DNA of 64,000 nt from an uncultured Lachnospiraceae bacterium (GCA_947626985.1 CANQUG010000002.1:62001-126000), one strand, 5' to 3'; shown: positions 44,087 to 53,160, numbered from the stretch's first letter. A program made the numbers and translations. The notes: generated by a model from the sequence alone, not told the origin.

Positions 44087-44340
44087 GATCTATCTCCACC
44101 GATTATCTCACTATATAAATATTCATAAAAAATCAAATTTGACTCAGGAGGCTCCCCCGGGCGCCCGGAATTTTCAGAATATTCCCCGTAAATTTTCTCT
44201 GGCCTTCCCATAGGGGATGTGTTAAAATGTGCTTTAGTTTGTCAGCGCATTCATGCAATAAATCAGCTGCTCCCATCTCCCGGCAGGAGAATGATCGGGC
44301 AGGAAATCACATAAACATACAATATACGGAGGAATTTTAA

Positions 44341-45213
44341 ATGAGTGAACGAATTACAGGACATACAGAGCTTCTGACACTGATGGCGTACCCCATCCGC
44401 CATTCCAAATCCCCGGCCATGCACAACGAGGCGGCCGCCTGTCTGGGACTGGATTACGCCTATCTCTGCTTTGACGTGGATCAGAGCAATCTGAAGGAGG
44501 CCATCGCCGCCATGCGCGCCCTGAAGGTCAGGGGCGGCAATCTTTCCATGCCCAACAAAATCGCCGCCATGCAGTATCTGGACCGTATCTCCCCGGAGGC
44601 TCAGATGTGCGGAGCGGTGAACACCATCGTCAACGACGACGGCGTGCTCACCGGCTATATCACCGACGGAATCGGCTACATGCGCTCTTTAAAGGACGCG
44701 GGCATCGACGTCATCGGCAAAAAGATCACCGTGGTCGGGGCCGGCGGCGCGGGCAAGGCCATCGAAGTGCAGGCCGCCCTGGACGGCGTGAAGGAAATGT
44801 CCATCTTCAACCGCCGGGACGAGTTTCATCAGAGAGGCATAGATACCGCCGCCATGCTGAACGAGCAGACCGGCTGCAAAGTATCCTTCTACGACCTGGA
44901 AGACCTGGACCGCCTGAAAGCCGAAATCGCCGACAGCTGCCTTCTGGCAAACGCCACCTGCGTGGGAATGAACCCGCTGGAAGGCCGGACCTACATACCG
45001 GATCCCGGCTTTCTCCGTCCGGATCTCGTGGTCACGGACGCCATCTACGCCCCGGAGGAAACCGCCCTGCTGAAAATGGCCCGGGAGGCGGGCTGCAGAA
45101 CCCTCAACGGCCAGGGAATGATGCTCTTCCAGGGAGCCGCTTCCTTCAAGCTGTGGACGGGAATGGATATGCCCATCCCCCATATGAAGGAGATGCTCGG
45201 CTTCCGGTGGTAG
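44341..45213 (+). CDS. ydiB: Shikimate/quinate dehydrogenase (YdiB-like)
   Basis: A 290-residue enzyme of the shikimate dehydrogenase family. It reads more like E. coli YdiB than AroE: the catalytic lysine lies in NLSMPNKIA, the middle is AVNTIVNDDGVLTGYITDG, the dinucleotide site is VVGAGGAGKAIEVQ, and IFNRRDEF and FQGAASFKLWTG are close to YdiB. YdiB uses NAD or NADP and accepts both shikimate and quinate, so it could serve aromatic synthesis or quinate use. Ribosome site GGAGGAATTTTAA. The 253-bp upstream gap to the divergent S8 gene has no strongly matching promoter. Confidence 0.92.
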   Translation: MSERITGHTELLTLMAYPIRHSKSPAMHNEAAACLGLDYAYLCFDVDQSNLKEAIAAMRALKVRGGNLSMPNKIAAMQYLDRISPEAQMCGAVNTIVNDDGVLTGYITDGIGYMRSLKDAGIDVIGKKITVVGAGGAGKAIEVQAALDGVKEMSIFNRRDEFHQRGIDTAAMLNEQTGCKVSFYDLEDLDRLKAEIADSCLLANATCVGMNPLEGRTYIPDPGFLRPDLVVTDAIYAPEETALLKMAREAGCRTLNGQGMMLFQGAASFKLWTGMDMPIPHMKEMLGFRW

Positions 45214-45339
45214 AACCTGGAGGGGAAAATACCGGCAGCCAGCCCGGGAATACGGAATTTTCTGTCCGAATGTCAGTTTATGCATAATCTGCAGTAAAAT
45301 GCCAATACTGGAAATAGTATTCATCGACGGAGGGACGCT

Positions 45340-45504
45340 ATGATTCCATTGTGTATTTTACTATTCCTCGTATTTTTTCTGCTCCAGGCCCTGGTGCTGT
45401 TCTGCTGCCTGGCGGCCGGAAACGATCCGGTTTCCCGGGAACTGTCCGATCTGGAGCAGATGGAATTTATCTCCCGGTGGAACCGGATTCACCGGAAAAG
45501 CTGA
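45340..45504 (+). CDS. Small single-span membrane protein (54 residues)
   Basis: ATG at 45340, six bases after a strong GGAGG site, gives a 54-residue protein. It has one hydrophobic helix (IPLCILLFLVFFLLQALVLF) followed by CCLAAGNDPVS and a charged tail with an EQMEFISRW segment. The good ribosome site and signal-anchor composition make it a credible gene. Nothing else recognisable. It lies between ydiB and the recombinase, on the same strand. Confidence 0.65.
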   Translation: MIPLCILLFLVFFLLQALVLFCCLAAGNDPVSRELSDLEQMEFISRWNRIHRKS

Positions 45505-45627
45505 ATTTCCCCTTATGCAGAAGCCTTTTTGCCCTCCATGTCGTTTTATCAGATAATTGAGTTAAAGTTCCTCGACATCACATGCAATTTTTATCATAAT
45601 GGTGAGAAAAACGAAAGGAGAACCATT

Positions 45628-46557
45628 ATGAGCACATTTTCAAATTTATCGGAACAGTATCTTGATTACTGTCAATATCACAAACAGTTATCCCCCAAGA
45701 CGGTAAACGCCTACCGTCTGGACCTGAAATGCTACGAAACCTTCCTCGGACAGGCCGATACAAAAGCCTACGCGGACAGGGACGTTCTCAACAGCTACAT
45801 CCATCACCTGAACGTCACCTACGCCGCAAAAACCGTCCGGCGGAAGCTTGCAAGTCTGAAAGCGTTCTTCCGGTACCTGGTGTTTGAAGACATTCTTCCC
45901 GCCCATCCCTTCGCCCGAATCAACGTCAATATCAAGCAGCCCCAGCCTCTTCCGAAGATCATCCCCCGTAATGTGATGGAGGATTTTTTCAACTATCTGT
46001 ACAGGGAAAGAGACAATACCTATACCAAATACAGGAGAAACCTGATCCTGCGGGATATCGCCATATCGGAGCTTCTTCTCGCTACGGGAATGCGGATCTC
46101 CGAGATCTGCGGCCTGAAGAAGGAGCATCTGAACATGAAAAACAGAACCATCGACATCTGGGGAAAGGGAAACAGGGAGCGTATGATCTTCATCGACAAT
46201 TCCTGCGTCATCCGGGCTCTGGAGGAATACATCCGGCGGGTTCAGCCCCAGATCAACGAGATCGGGTACATATTCATCAGCCGTATGGGAAAGCCCATGA
46301 CGGACCAGGCGGTCCGGCTGATGCTGAACAAGTATGTAAATGAGGCGGCCATTCACTTTCACATCACTCCCCACATGTTCCGCCACACCTTCGCCACCAT
46401 GCTTCTGGAATCCGACGTGGATATCCGTTATATCCAGAAGCTTCTGGGACATTCCTCCATCACCACCACGGAGATCTACACCAATGTCTCCATCGCAAAG
46501 CAGAAGGAGATCCTTGCGGTGAAGCATCCCCGGGACAAACTGACCGTCGCCGTCTGA
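45628..46557 (+). CDS. Tyrosine recombinase/integrase (XerC/D-like)
   Basis: A 309-residue site-specific recombinase. The N-terminal SAM-like DNA-binding domain is at about 1-90 (YLDYCQYHKQLSPKTVNAYR). In the catalytic domain the Arg is in ATGMRISEICGL, the Lys in DIWGKGNRERM, HxxR in HMFRHTFATMLLE, the second His in LLGHSSITTTEIY and the Tyr in EIYTNVS. Size fits Xer-type enzymes that resolve or integrate DNA. The ATG at 45628 has AAAGGAG upstream. Its gene is followed by direct repeats (46618-46704) and a perfect hairpin (46697-46730), possible recombination sites. Confidence 0.9.
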   Translation: MSTFSNLSEQYLDYCQYHKQLSPKTVNAYRLDLKCYETFLGQADTKAYADRDVLNSYIHHLNVTYAAKTVRRKLASLKAFFRYLVFEDILPAHPFARINVNIKQPQPLPKIIPRNVMEDFFNYLYRERDNTYTKYRRNLILRDIAISELLLATGMRISEICGLKKEHLNMKNRTIDIWGKGNRERMIFIDNSCVIRALEEYIRRVQPQINEIGYIFISRMGKPMTDQAVRLMLNKYVNEAAIHFHITPHMFRHTFATMLLESDVDIRYIQKLLGHSSITTTEIYTNVSIAKQKEILAVKHPRDKLTVAV

Positions 46558-46617
46558 GTCCGGCCATATGCAAAGGAGCAGGCGGACGGGCGAAAGCCGC
46601 CGAGGAGCATCTTATTG

Positions 46618-46704
46618 GAGTCCGCATACTGCGTAAGAGAACAGCGGCCAGAACCGACACGGCCGCCGTCTCCAGTCATTTGAGTCCGCATACTGCGTAA
46701 GAGA
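46618..46704. repeat. Two exact 23-bp direct repeats downstream of the recombinase
   Basis: GAGTCCGCATACTGCGTAAG plus AGA occurs at 46618-46640 and 46682-46704, 64 bp apart, just after the recombinase stop. Each copy contains CGCA-TAC-TGCG, a small dyad. Short direct repeats next to a recombinase could be its crossover sites, but no element is bounded by them. Confidence 0.7.
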
Positions 46705-46730
46705 GCAGGGCACCCGCCCTGCTCTCTTAC
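46697..46730. other. Perfect 15-bp hairpin overlapping the second repeat
   Basis: GTAAGAGAGCAGGGC, a 4-nt loop (ACCC) and GCCCTGCTCTCTTAC pair without mismatch. The plus strand continues GGTATCCGTTTCC, so the T-tract is weak. It could end recombinase transcription or be part of a recombination site. The convergent queA gene ends about 96 bp further on. Confidence 0.65.
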
Positions 46731-46825
46731 GGTATCCGTTTCCCGGAACATATCCCGGACACAGGCGGCACGGCCGCGCCGCCTTTCACAATTTCTATTG
46801 AGTTTACAAAAGTCTGACAACGATG

Positions 46826-47851
46826 TTATATGATGAGCATCGCATCCCCGAAGGAAAAGAACCGGTACCTCTCCTTCACGGCCTCCCTGTACGCCCGCAT
46901 AATGTTCTCTTTCCCCGCAAGGGCCGAAACCAGCATCACGAGGGTGGACTCCGGAAGGTGAAAATTGGTGATGAGACCGTCGATCACTTTAAAGCGGTAG
47001 CCTGGATAAATAAAGATGTCCGTCCACCCGCTTCCCGCCCGGAGAAGTCCCGACTCCTCCCCGGCGGACTCCAGGGTGCGCAGACTGGTGGTGCCCACAG
47101 CGATCACCCGACCGCCCTTCTTTTTCGTCTCGTTCACCAGCTTTGCCGTGGATTCCTCCACCATATAAAACTCGGAGTGCATGTGATGATTCTCCACATC
47201 CTCCACCTTCACTGGCCGGAAGGTTCCCAGACCCACGTGAAGGGTCACGGGCGCGATGGCGACGCCCTTCGCCTTCACCTCCTCCAGAAGCTCCTTCGTG
47301 AAGTGCAGGCCGGCCGTAGGAGCCGCGGCGGAACCGTCCTCTCTGGCATAAACCGTCTGATACCGGTTTTTATCCTGCAGCTTGTGGGTAATGTAAGGCG
47401 GAAGGGGCATCTCCCCCAGCTGATCCAGAATTTCCTCGAAAATCCCCTCGTAATGAAACTGAATATGGCGGTTTCCCTCCTCGCCGATCTCCAGGATCTC
47501 CCCGGTCAGGAGACCGTCCCCGAAGGATATCTTCGCGCCGGGGCGGGCCTTTTTGCCCGGCTTCACCAGACACTCCCACACATCCTTCCCCAGGCGCTTC
47601 AGAAGAAGAATCTCTATGGCGGCGCCGGTATCCTCCTTATGTCCGTACAGGCGGGCGGGAATCACCCTGGTGTCATTGATGACCAGACAGTCCCCCTCCC
47701 TCAGGTAATCCAGAATATCCCGGAAATGCCGGTGCTCCAGGGAACCGTCCTTCAGGGAAAGATGGAGGAGCCTGGAAGCGCTCCGGTCCTCCAGCGGGTC
47801 CTGGGCGATCAGCTCCTTAGGCAAATCATAATAAAAATCTGACGTTTTCAT
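46826..47851 (-). CDS. queA: S-adenosylmethionine:tRNA ribosyltransferase-isomerase QueA
   Basis: A 341-residue enzyme that builds epoxyqueuosine in the anticodon of tRNAs with GUN anticodons. Conserved regions are [14 protein letters not shown] at the start, FVPGLNDTRV-type [30 protein letters not shown] and [11 protein letters not shown], then [17 protein letters not shown]. Start ATG at 47851 (GGAGGAACT upstream) overlaps the trmD stop as ATGA. In many Firmicutes rplS follows trmD; here queA does. Confidence 0.95.
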   Translation of the reverse strand: MKTSDFYYDLPKELIAQDPLEDRSASRLLHLSLKDGSLEHRHFRDILDYLREGDCLVINDTRVIPARLYGHKEDTGAAIEILLLKRLGKDVWECLVKPGKKARPGAKISFGDGLLTGEILEIGEEGNRHIQFHYEGIFEEILDQLGEMPLPPYITHKLQDKNRYQTVYAREDGSAAAPTAGLHFTKELLEEVKAKGVAIAPVTLHVGLGTFRPVKVEDVENHHMHSEFYMVEESTAKLVNETKKKGGRVIAVGTTSLRTLESAGEESGLLRAGSGWTDIFIYPGYRFKVIDGLITNFHLPESTLVMLVSALAGKENIMRAYREAVKERYRFFSFGDAMLII

Positions 47852-48588
47852 AGTTCCTCCTGCTTCCTCTCCGCCTTCAGCCAGGCCCACTCCTTATTGG
47901 TGAGATCCGCCTTCTTCAGAAGATCCGGCCTGCGCTGAGCAGTTCTTAAGATCGACTGTTCCCTGCGCCATTTGTCAATATTGGCATGGTGGCCGGAGAG
48001 AAGGATGTCCGGCACGCGCCTGCCGTGCCACTCCTCCGGCCGGCTGTACTGGGGATACTCCAGCAGGTTTCCGGCGAAGGACTCCGTCTCCCCGGACTCC
48101 TGATTACTGAGCACACCTGGCACCATCCTGGAAATGCAGTCCATAAGCACCATGGCGGGAAGCTCCCCTCCCGTGAGCACGTAATCCCCGATGGACACAT
48201 AATCCGTCACAATCTCCTCCAGCACCCGCTCGTCGATCCCCTCATAGTGCCCGCAGAGGAAGATCAGATCCTCCTCCCCGGCCAGCTCCGCCGCCATGGA
48301 CTGGCGGAACACCTGCCCCTGGGGAGTAAGGTAGACCACTCTGGGCTTACGCTCCAGCTTTTCCGCCACGGACTGCCAGGCCAGGTACACCGGCTCCGCC
48401 TGCATGAGCATCCCGGCGCCTCCCCCGTAGGGATAATCATCCACCTTCTGGTGCTTATTGAAAGCAAAATCCCGGATGTTCACCGCCTCCAGGGACAGAC
48501 GGCCCGCGGCGATGGCCCTCCCCGTGATACTGGTGTTCATGCCGTTCAGAATCATCTCGGGAAATAAAGTCAATACATGAAAGTTCAT
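47848..48588 (-). CDS. trmD: tRNA (guanine37-N1)-methyltransferase TrmD
   Basis: A 246-residue SPOUT methyltransferase that makes m1G37. Diagnostic parts are [11 protein letters not shown] at the start, [14 protein letters not shown], the knot [13 protein letters not shown] and [13 protein letters not shown], and [19 protein letters not shown]. Its ATG directly follows the rimM stop (TAAATG). Confidence 0.97.
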   Translation of the reverse strand: MNFHVLTLFPEMILNGMNTSITGRAIAAGRLSLEAVNIRDFAFNKHQKVDDYPYGGGAGMLMQAEPVYLAWQSVAEKLERKPRVVYLTPQGQVFRQSMAAELAGEEDLIFLCGHYEGIDERVLEEIVTDYVSIGDYVLTGGELPAMVLMDCISRMVPGVLSNQESGETESFAGNLLEYPQYSRPEEWHGRRVPDILLSGHHANIDKWRREQSILRTAQRRPDLLKKADLTNKEWAWLKAERKQEEL

Positions 48589-49095
48589 TTACAGCAGTCC
48601 CTTCATCAAATGCACGGTCATCCGGTTCTCCTCCGGGCTCACATCCAGAATGCACTCATGAATGGCGGGGAGGAGCACCTCCCTTCCGTCCTTCATGGTC
48701 ACCACGTACACGTCGTTGGCCCCGGTCTCCAGCACATCCTTCAGAGTCCCGAAGGGCGCGCCGTCCTCCAGCACCACATCCATCCCCAGAAGATCCGCGA
48801 TGTAATACTCGTCCTCCCCCAGCTCCTGTCCCTCTTCCCTGGGAATCCACAGATCCCTGCCTCTGTATTTCTCAATCTCATTGATATTGTCGATCCCCTT
48901 AAATTTCAGGATAGCCAGGTTCTTAAAGAACTTTACGTTCTCAATTTCCAGCCTGCGCAGTTCCCCGCCGGCGTCCAGAAGCACATACTCCAGCTCCAGA
49001 AAACGCTCCGCATCCTCCGTGGTGGGGTAAACCTTCACCTCGCCCCGGACGCCGTGGGTGGTGGTGATCACACCCACCTTCAAAAAATTCTCCAT
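48589..49095 (-). CDS. rimM: Ribosome maturation factor RimM
   Basis: A 168-residue assembly factor for the 30S head. The N-terminal RimM domain (VGVITTTHGVRGEVKVYPTT) is followed by a PRC-barrel (EYYIADLLGMDVVLEDGAPF, DVYVVTMKDGREVLLPAI). Start ATG at 49095 with AAAGGAG upstream; the longer frame adds unrelated sequence. Confidence 0.95.
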   Translation of the reverse strand: MENFLKVGVITTTHGVRGEVKVYPTTEDAERFLELEYVLLDAGGELRRLEIENVKFFKNLAILKFKGIDNINEIEKYRGRDLWIPREEGQELGEDEYYIADLLGMDVVLEDGAPFGTLKDVLETGANDVYVVTMKDGREVLLPAIHECILDVSPEENRMTVHLMKGLL

Positions 49096-49209
49096 CAAAC
49101 GCTCCTTTCCGGACAGAACCTCCGTCCGTCCCGCCTGTCTCCTCCTTTGACAGCCGAATCCCGTATACAAAATCAGGAGCCATGACGACCACAGCTCCTG
49201 AACTCTGTT

Positions 49210-49440
49210 TTATTGAAGAATGTCTACTACCACTTTTTTGCTGCTCTTGGAAGAGGCTGCTTTCACTACGGTGCGGATGGCTTTCGCGATCCTGCCCTGA
49301 CGCCCGATGACCTTCCCCATGTCGGAGGGGCCGACCTTCAGCTCAATGATCACAGAATCTTCTTTTTCGGTCTCTGTAACAACGACTTCATCCGGATTTT
49401 CTACAAGAGATTTTGCAATTACTTCAACTAATTCCTTCAT
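49210..49440 (-). CDS. khpA: KH-domain RNA-binding protein KhpA (YlqC)
   Basis: A 76-residue single-KH protein: MKELVEVIAKSLVENPDEV, then the KH loop VIGRQGRIAKAIRTVVKAA. KhpA binds RNA, pairs with KhpB and affects cell division in other Firmicutes. Start ATG at 49440 with GGGAGG upstream. The position between rpsP and rimM is conserved. Confidence 0.95.
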   Translation of the reverse strand: MKELVEVIAKSLVENPDEVVVTETEKEDSVIIELKVGPSDMGKVIGRQGRIAKAIRTVVKAASSKSSKKVVVDILQ

Positions 49441-49503
49441 TACATACCTCCCTGTACTGCCCCGCAAGGAGCTTTACAGGAACACCAGCGGCATTCCTGC
49501 TTT

Positions 49504-49749
49504 TTATTTCTCAATACCGGCCATTTTGAAAAGTCTTGCAACCACATCTGTAGGCTGAGCGCCGTTGGCAAGCCATTTTTTGGCTTCCTCCTCATTCACC
49601 TTGCATACGCTGGGCTCCACGTTGGGATCATAGGTGCCGATCTCGGCGATGCATCTTCCGTCACGTTTGCAGCGGGAATCCGCCACAACGATTCTATAAA
49701 AAGGTGCTTTTTTCTTACCCATTCTTCTCAATCTGATCTTTACTGCCAT
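49504..49749 (-). CDS. rpsP: 30S ribosomal protein S16
   Basis: An 81-residue S16 of normal length, starting [20 protein letters not shown] and containing [20 protein letters not shown]. It belongs to the small subunit body. Ribosome site GGAGGAAAAGAATC. Placed between ffh and khpA as usual. Confidence 0.98.
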   Translation of the reverse strand: MAVKIRLRRMGKKKAPFYRIVVADSRCKRDGRCIAEIGTYDPNVEPSVCKVNEEEAKKWLANGAQPTDVVARLFKMAGIEK

Positions 49750-49803
49750 GATTCTTTTCCTCCATTATTCATGATCTTTTATTTTTTATTTCTGAAAATT
49801 TAT

Positions 49804-51150
49804 TTAAAAGGGAAGCCTGAAGCCGCCTCTTTTTCCAGCTTTTCCGCCCATCATTCCGGGCATCTGCTTCATCATTTTTTTGCTCTGCTCAAACTGCTTT
49901 ACCAGACGGTTCACCTCGGTGACGTCCACTCCGGCGCCCCTGGCGATACGATTCTTCCGGGAAGTGTTCAGAACGGAGGGATTGCTCCGCTCCCTGGGCG
50001 TCATGGAGAGAATGATGGCCTTGGTGCGCTCCATGGCCTTCTCGTCGATCATGTCCTCCAGGTCCTTCATCCTGCTTCCCACTCCGGGCAGCATGCTTAA
50101 GATGCTTCCGATTCCTCCCATCCTGTTCATCTGCTCCATGCTGGTGAGGTAGTCGTTGAAATCGAAATCCATCTTCCTGAGCTTTTTCTGCATCTCCAGA
50201 GCCTGCTCCTGATCCACCGAGGCTTCCACCTTCTCGATGAGGCTCATCACGTCCCCCATCCCCAGAATCCTGGAAGCCATTCTCTCCGGATAGAACTGCT
50301 CCAGATCCGAAAGCTTTTCTCCCATGCCCACGTAAAAGATGGGCTGTCCGGTCACCGCCTTTATGGAAAGGGCCGCGCCGCCCCTGGTATCGCCGTCCAT
50401 CTTGGTGAGGATCACGCCGTCGATTCCCACCTTCTCGGTAAAGGTTTTCGCCACGTTTACCGCGTCCTGGCCGGTCATGGCGTCCACCACCAGAAGAGTG
50501 GCGTCCACCTGGATGCTGGCCTTGATATCCGAGAGCTCCTGCATCATGTCCTCGTCAATATGGAGACGGCCCGCCGTGTCGATGAGGACCACGTTCTGCT
50601 GATTCGCCCTGGCATGCTCCACAGCCGCCTTCGCGATGTCCACGGGACGCTGTCTGTCCCCCATGGAAAAGACCTCCACACCCTGCTTCTGGCCGTTCAC
50701 CTGGAGCTGAGTGATCGCCGCGGGACGATACACGTCGCAGGCCGCCAGAAGGGGACGTCTTCCCCTGGACTTCAGCTTCCCCGCAAGCTTGGCCGCCGTG
50801 GTGGTCTTGCCCGCTCCCTGGAGTCCCGCCATCATAAGGACGGTGATCTCGTTGCCCGGCCTTAAGGGAAGCTCTGTGGTCTCGCTGCCCATCAGGCTTA
50901 CCAGCTCATCGTTCACGATCTTGATCACCATCTGGCCGGGATTCAGGCCGTTCATCACATCCTGGCCCACAGCCCGCTCCTGCACGGATTTCGTGAACTG
51001 CTTTACCACCTTAAAATTCACGTCCGCCTCCAGAAGAGCCATTTTTACTTCCTTCAGAGCGATCTTTACATCCTCGTCCGTGAGGCGGCCCTTGCTGCGA
51101 AGCTTCCGGAACACATTCTGCAATTTTTCTGTCAGACTTTCAAATGCCAT
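49804..51150 (-). CDS. ffh: Signal recognition particle protein Ffh (SRP54)
   Basis: A 448-residue SRP GTPase. The N domain is at about 1-90, the G domain at 90-295 (GLQGAGKTTTAAKLAGKLK, DTAGRLHIDEDMM, TKMDGDTRGGAALS) and the methionine-rich M domain from about 325 (MDFDFNDYLTSMEQMNRMGG, MMKQMPGMMGG). With 4.5S RNA it binds signal peptides and delivers ribosomes to FtsY. It follows ylxM directly. No 4.5S RNA gene was recognised in the window. Confidence 0.98.
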   Translation of the reverse strand: MAFESLTEKLQNVFRKLRSKGRLTDEDVKIALKEVKMALLEADVNFKVVKQFTKSVQERAVGQDVMNGLNPGQMVIKIVNDELVSLMGSETTELPLRPGNEITVLMMAGLQGAGKTTTAAKLAGKLKSRGRRPLLAACDVYRPAAITQLQVNGQKQGVEVFSMGDRQRPVDIAKAAVEHARANQQNVVLIDTAGRLHIDEDMMQELSDIKASIQVDATLLVVDAMTGQDAVNVAKTFTEKVGIDGVILTKMDGDTRGGAALSIKAVTGQPIFYVGMGEKLSDLEQFYPERMASRILGMGDVMSLIEKVEASVDQEQALEMQKKLRKMDFDFNDYLTSMEQMNRMGGIGSILSMLPGVGSRMKDLEDMIDEKAMERTKAIILSMTPRERSNPSVLNTSRKNRIARGAGVDVTEVNRLVKQFEQSKKMMKQMPGMMGGKAGKRGGFRLPF

Positions 51151-51153
51151 GGA

Positions 51154-51477
51154 TCATAGCTCCTCCAATATTTGATCGGAAATATCCGCGATCTCCTGCG
51201 CCTGATATTTCCCGGCAAGCTCATGAATCCTCTTCACCTGCCGGCGGATATTCAGGAATTTCTCCACCAGATGGAGCTTTTCTTCGTAGTCCTCCAGAAT
51301 CCTGTTGCAGCGCCGGATCATATCGAAAACGCCCTGCCGGCTGATCCCGAACTCCTCCGCAGCCTCGCTGAGGGAGGAATCCTCCAGCACGACGCTCTCA
51401 TACACCTGCTTCTGCCGGTCTGTCAGAAGCTCGCCATAAAAATCATACAGCAGCGTCTGCTCCACAAATTTCTCCAT
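51154..51477 (-). CDS. ylxM: YlxM-type helix-turn-helix protein, SRP-associated
   Basis: A 107-residue protein of the UPF0122/YlxM family: [20 protein letters not shown] and the helix-turn-helix [20 protein letters not shown]. Relatives accompany ffh in Firmicutes and affect SRP function. It is the first gene of the ylxM-ffh-rpsP block, driven by a strong promoter at 51495-51523. Confidence 0.95.
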   Translation of the reverse strand: MEKFVEQTLLYDFYGELLTDRQKQVYESVVLEDSSLSEAAEEFGISRQGVFDMIRRCNRILEDYEEKLHLVEKFLNIRRQVKRIHELAGKYQAQEIADISDQILEEL

Positions 51478-51494
51478 CTTCCATCACCTTGGGT

Positions 51495-51523
51495 ATCATA
51501 CCCCATTTGTACCGGGATGTCAA
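51495..51523 (-). promoter_or_regulatory. Sigma-A promoter of the ylxM-ffh-rpsP operon
   Basis: TTGACA, 17-bp spacer, TATGAT on the minus strand, about 18 bp before the ylxM ATG. Its -35 is one arm of the inverted repeat at 51514-51556. Confidence 0.85.
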
Positions 51524-51556
51524 GTAAAAGTTCTTTACAAATTTTCTTGACATCCC
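51514..51556. promoter_or_regulatory. Perfect 11-bp inverted repeat between divergent promoters
   Basis: GGGATGTCAAG (51514-51524) and CTTGACATCCC (51546-51556) are exact inverted copies 21 bp apart. Each arm contains one of the two divergent -35 elements (TTGACA), so one protein or paired RNA polymerases could act on both promoters. Confidence 0.6.
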
Positions 51557-51575
51557 TCCCCGAATCCTTCAAAAT
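51547..51575 (+). promoter_or_regulatory. Promoter of the nucleotidyltransferase/HAD gene
   Basis: TTGACA, 17-bp spacer, CAAAAT on the plus strand, about 110 bp before the start codon. The -10 is weaker than that of the divergent ylxM promoter. Confidence 0.55.
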
Positions 51576-51682
51576 AAGAGTGTTCTCACAGAGCGGGCGG
51601 CAGAACCCTGCCGTTTTGCCGCAGAACATACGACAATCCTGCTGCCGGAGCGATCCGGCGGCAGAAACGAGGTGAATATACA

Positions 51683-53023
51683 ATGAAGACGATCATAATG
51701 GCCGGAGGAAAAGGAACGCGAATCCGTTCCGTGTCCTCCGATCTGCCCAAACCCATGATTCCCGTCAACGGAATTCCCGTCCTGGAACAGGAAATTGAGA
51801 TGCTGAGGCGTCAGGGCTTCGACGACCTCATCCTCACCGTCAGCTACCTGGGTTCTGTGATCATGGATTACTTCGGGGACGGCAGCGGGATCTCCCCCGC
51901 CACCGGGAAACCCTTCGGCGTAAAAATCACATATTATTATGAAGAAACTCCTCTGGGAAACGCAGGCGCGCTGTTTAAGCTGAGAGATCAGCTGACGGAG
52001 GACTTTCTCCTGCTGAACGCGGACGCCGTGTTCGACGTGGATTTTAACAGAATGCTGGCTTTTCACAGAGAGAAACAGGCTCTGGTCACCCTGTTCACCC
52101 ATCCCAATTCCCATCCCTATGATTCCGGGCTGCTTATCGCGGACGAACATTCCGCCGTCCTCTCCTGGCTTGCCAAAGAAGACCCGCGTCCTCCCTATTA
52201 CAAGAACAGAGTGAACGCAGGACTTCATATCCTGTCCCCCCGTGTTCTGGATATGGCGGGGATAGACGGGGAACGGATAGGGACCCTGGATCCCTCCACC
52301 GGAAAAACGATCCGGGCGGACCTTGACCGGCAGATCCTCAAGCCCCTCGCTGGGACAGGCCGGATGTTCTGCTATGACAGTCCGGAGTACGTGAAGGACA
52401 TGGGCACGCCGGAGAGATTTTACGCCGTGGAGGCGGATTTCGCCTCCGGCCGGGTCCGGGCCAGAAATCTCCGCAACCGGCAAAAGGCCATATTCCTGGA
52501 CAGGGACGGAACCATCAACAAATATGTGGGATTTCTTCGCAGACCGGAGGAATTTCAGCTTCTGGACGGAGCGGCGGAGGCCATAAGAAAAATCAACGGA
52601 AGCGGATATCTGTGCATCGTGGTCACCAACCAGCCGGTGATCGCCAGAGGGGAAGTGACGGTTCCTCAGCTTACGGAAATCCATAATAAGATGGAAACTC
52701 TCCTTGGTCTGGAGGGCAGCTACATCGACGGTCTGTATTACTGCCCCCATCATCCCCATAAAGGCTATGAGGGCGAGATCCCGGAGCTGAAGATCGACTG
52801 CGAATGCCGCAAGCCGAAGCCCGGCATGCTCCTGAAGGCCGCGGAGGATTTCAACATCGACCTGGGACTCAGCTACATGGCCGGCGACAGCGAACGGGAT
52901 ATTCTGGCGGGCAAAAACGCCGGCTGCAGAACCGTTCTCATAGGAGAAGGGGATTTCGGACAGGATCTGACCGTAAAAAGCCTGCTGGAGTTTGTGAACA
53001 TCCTGACCAGTCAGGAACCATAA
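51683..53023 (+). CDS. Sugar-phosphate nucleotidyltransferase fused to GmhB-type HAD phosphatase
   Basis: A 446-residue fusion. The N-terminal nucleotidyltransferase (about 1-245) shows AGGKGTRIRSVSSDLPKPMI, NADAVFDVDFNRML and VNAGLHILSP, similar to HddC/mannose-1-phosphate guanylyltransferases. The C-terminal HAD-IIIA phosphatase (about 268-430) has FLDRDGTINKYVGFL, VVTNQPVIARGEV, the zinc loop CPHHPH with CECRKPKPGM and MAGDSERDILAG, as in GmhB heptose-bisphosphate phosphatases. The pair of activities would remove the C7 phosphate from a heptose 1,7-bisphosphate and attach a nucleotide, giving a GDP- or similar-linked sugar. No gmhA or heptose kinase is nearby, so the sugar is uncertain. 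Confidence 0.9.
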   Translation: MKTIIMAGGKGTRIRSVSSDLPKPMIPVNGIPVLEQEIEMLRRQGFDDLILTVSYLGSVIMDYFGDGSGISPATGKPFGVKITYYYEETPLGNAGALFKLRDQLTEDFLLLNADAVFDVDFNRMLAFHREKQALVTLFTHPNSHPYDSGLLIADEHSAVLSWLAKEDPRPPYYKNRVNAGLHILSPRVLDMAGIDGERIGTLDPSTGKTIRADLDRQILKPLAGTGRMFCYDSPEYVKDMGTPERFYAVEADFASGRVRARNLRNRQKAIFLDRDGTINKYVGFLRRPEEFQLLDGAAEAIRKINGSGYLCIVVTNQPVIARGEVTVPQLTEIHNKMETLLGLEGSYIDGLYYCPHHPHKGYEGEIPELKIDCECRKPKPGMLLKAAEDFNIDLGLSYMAGDSERDILAGKNAGCRTVLIGEGDFGQDLTVKSLLEFVNILTSQEP

Positions 53024-53047
53024 AAGGGACTCTGAAAAAAGATATTC

Positions 53048-53089
53048 TGAAAAGGACAGCGCAAGTTCCGCGAGGGAACCTGCGCTGTC
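53048..53089 (-). terminator. Terminator of the integrase gene
   Basis: On the minus strand GACAGCGCAGGTTCC and GGAACTTGCGCTGTC form a 15-bp stem (one mismatch) with a 5-nt loop. CCTTTTCAG follows and TTTTTT comes a little later. It lies about 72 bp after the integrase stop and faces the plus-strand fusion gene. Confidence 0.65.
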
Positions 53090-53160
53090 GGTATGTCTGC
53101 CCTGCAGATCAGGCAGAAAAGCCGAAGCTCAGTTCAGCCGGCATCTGCCTCCGGAAGGCT

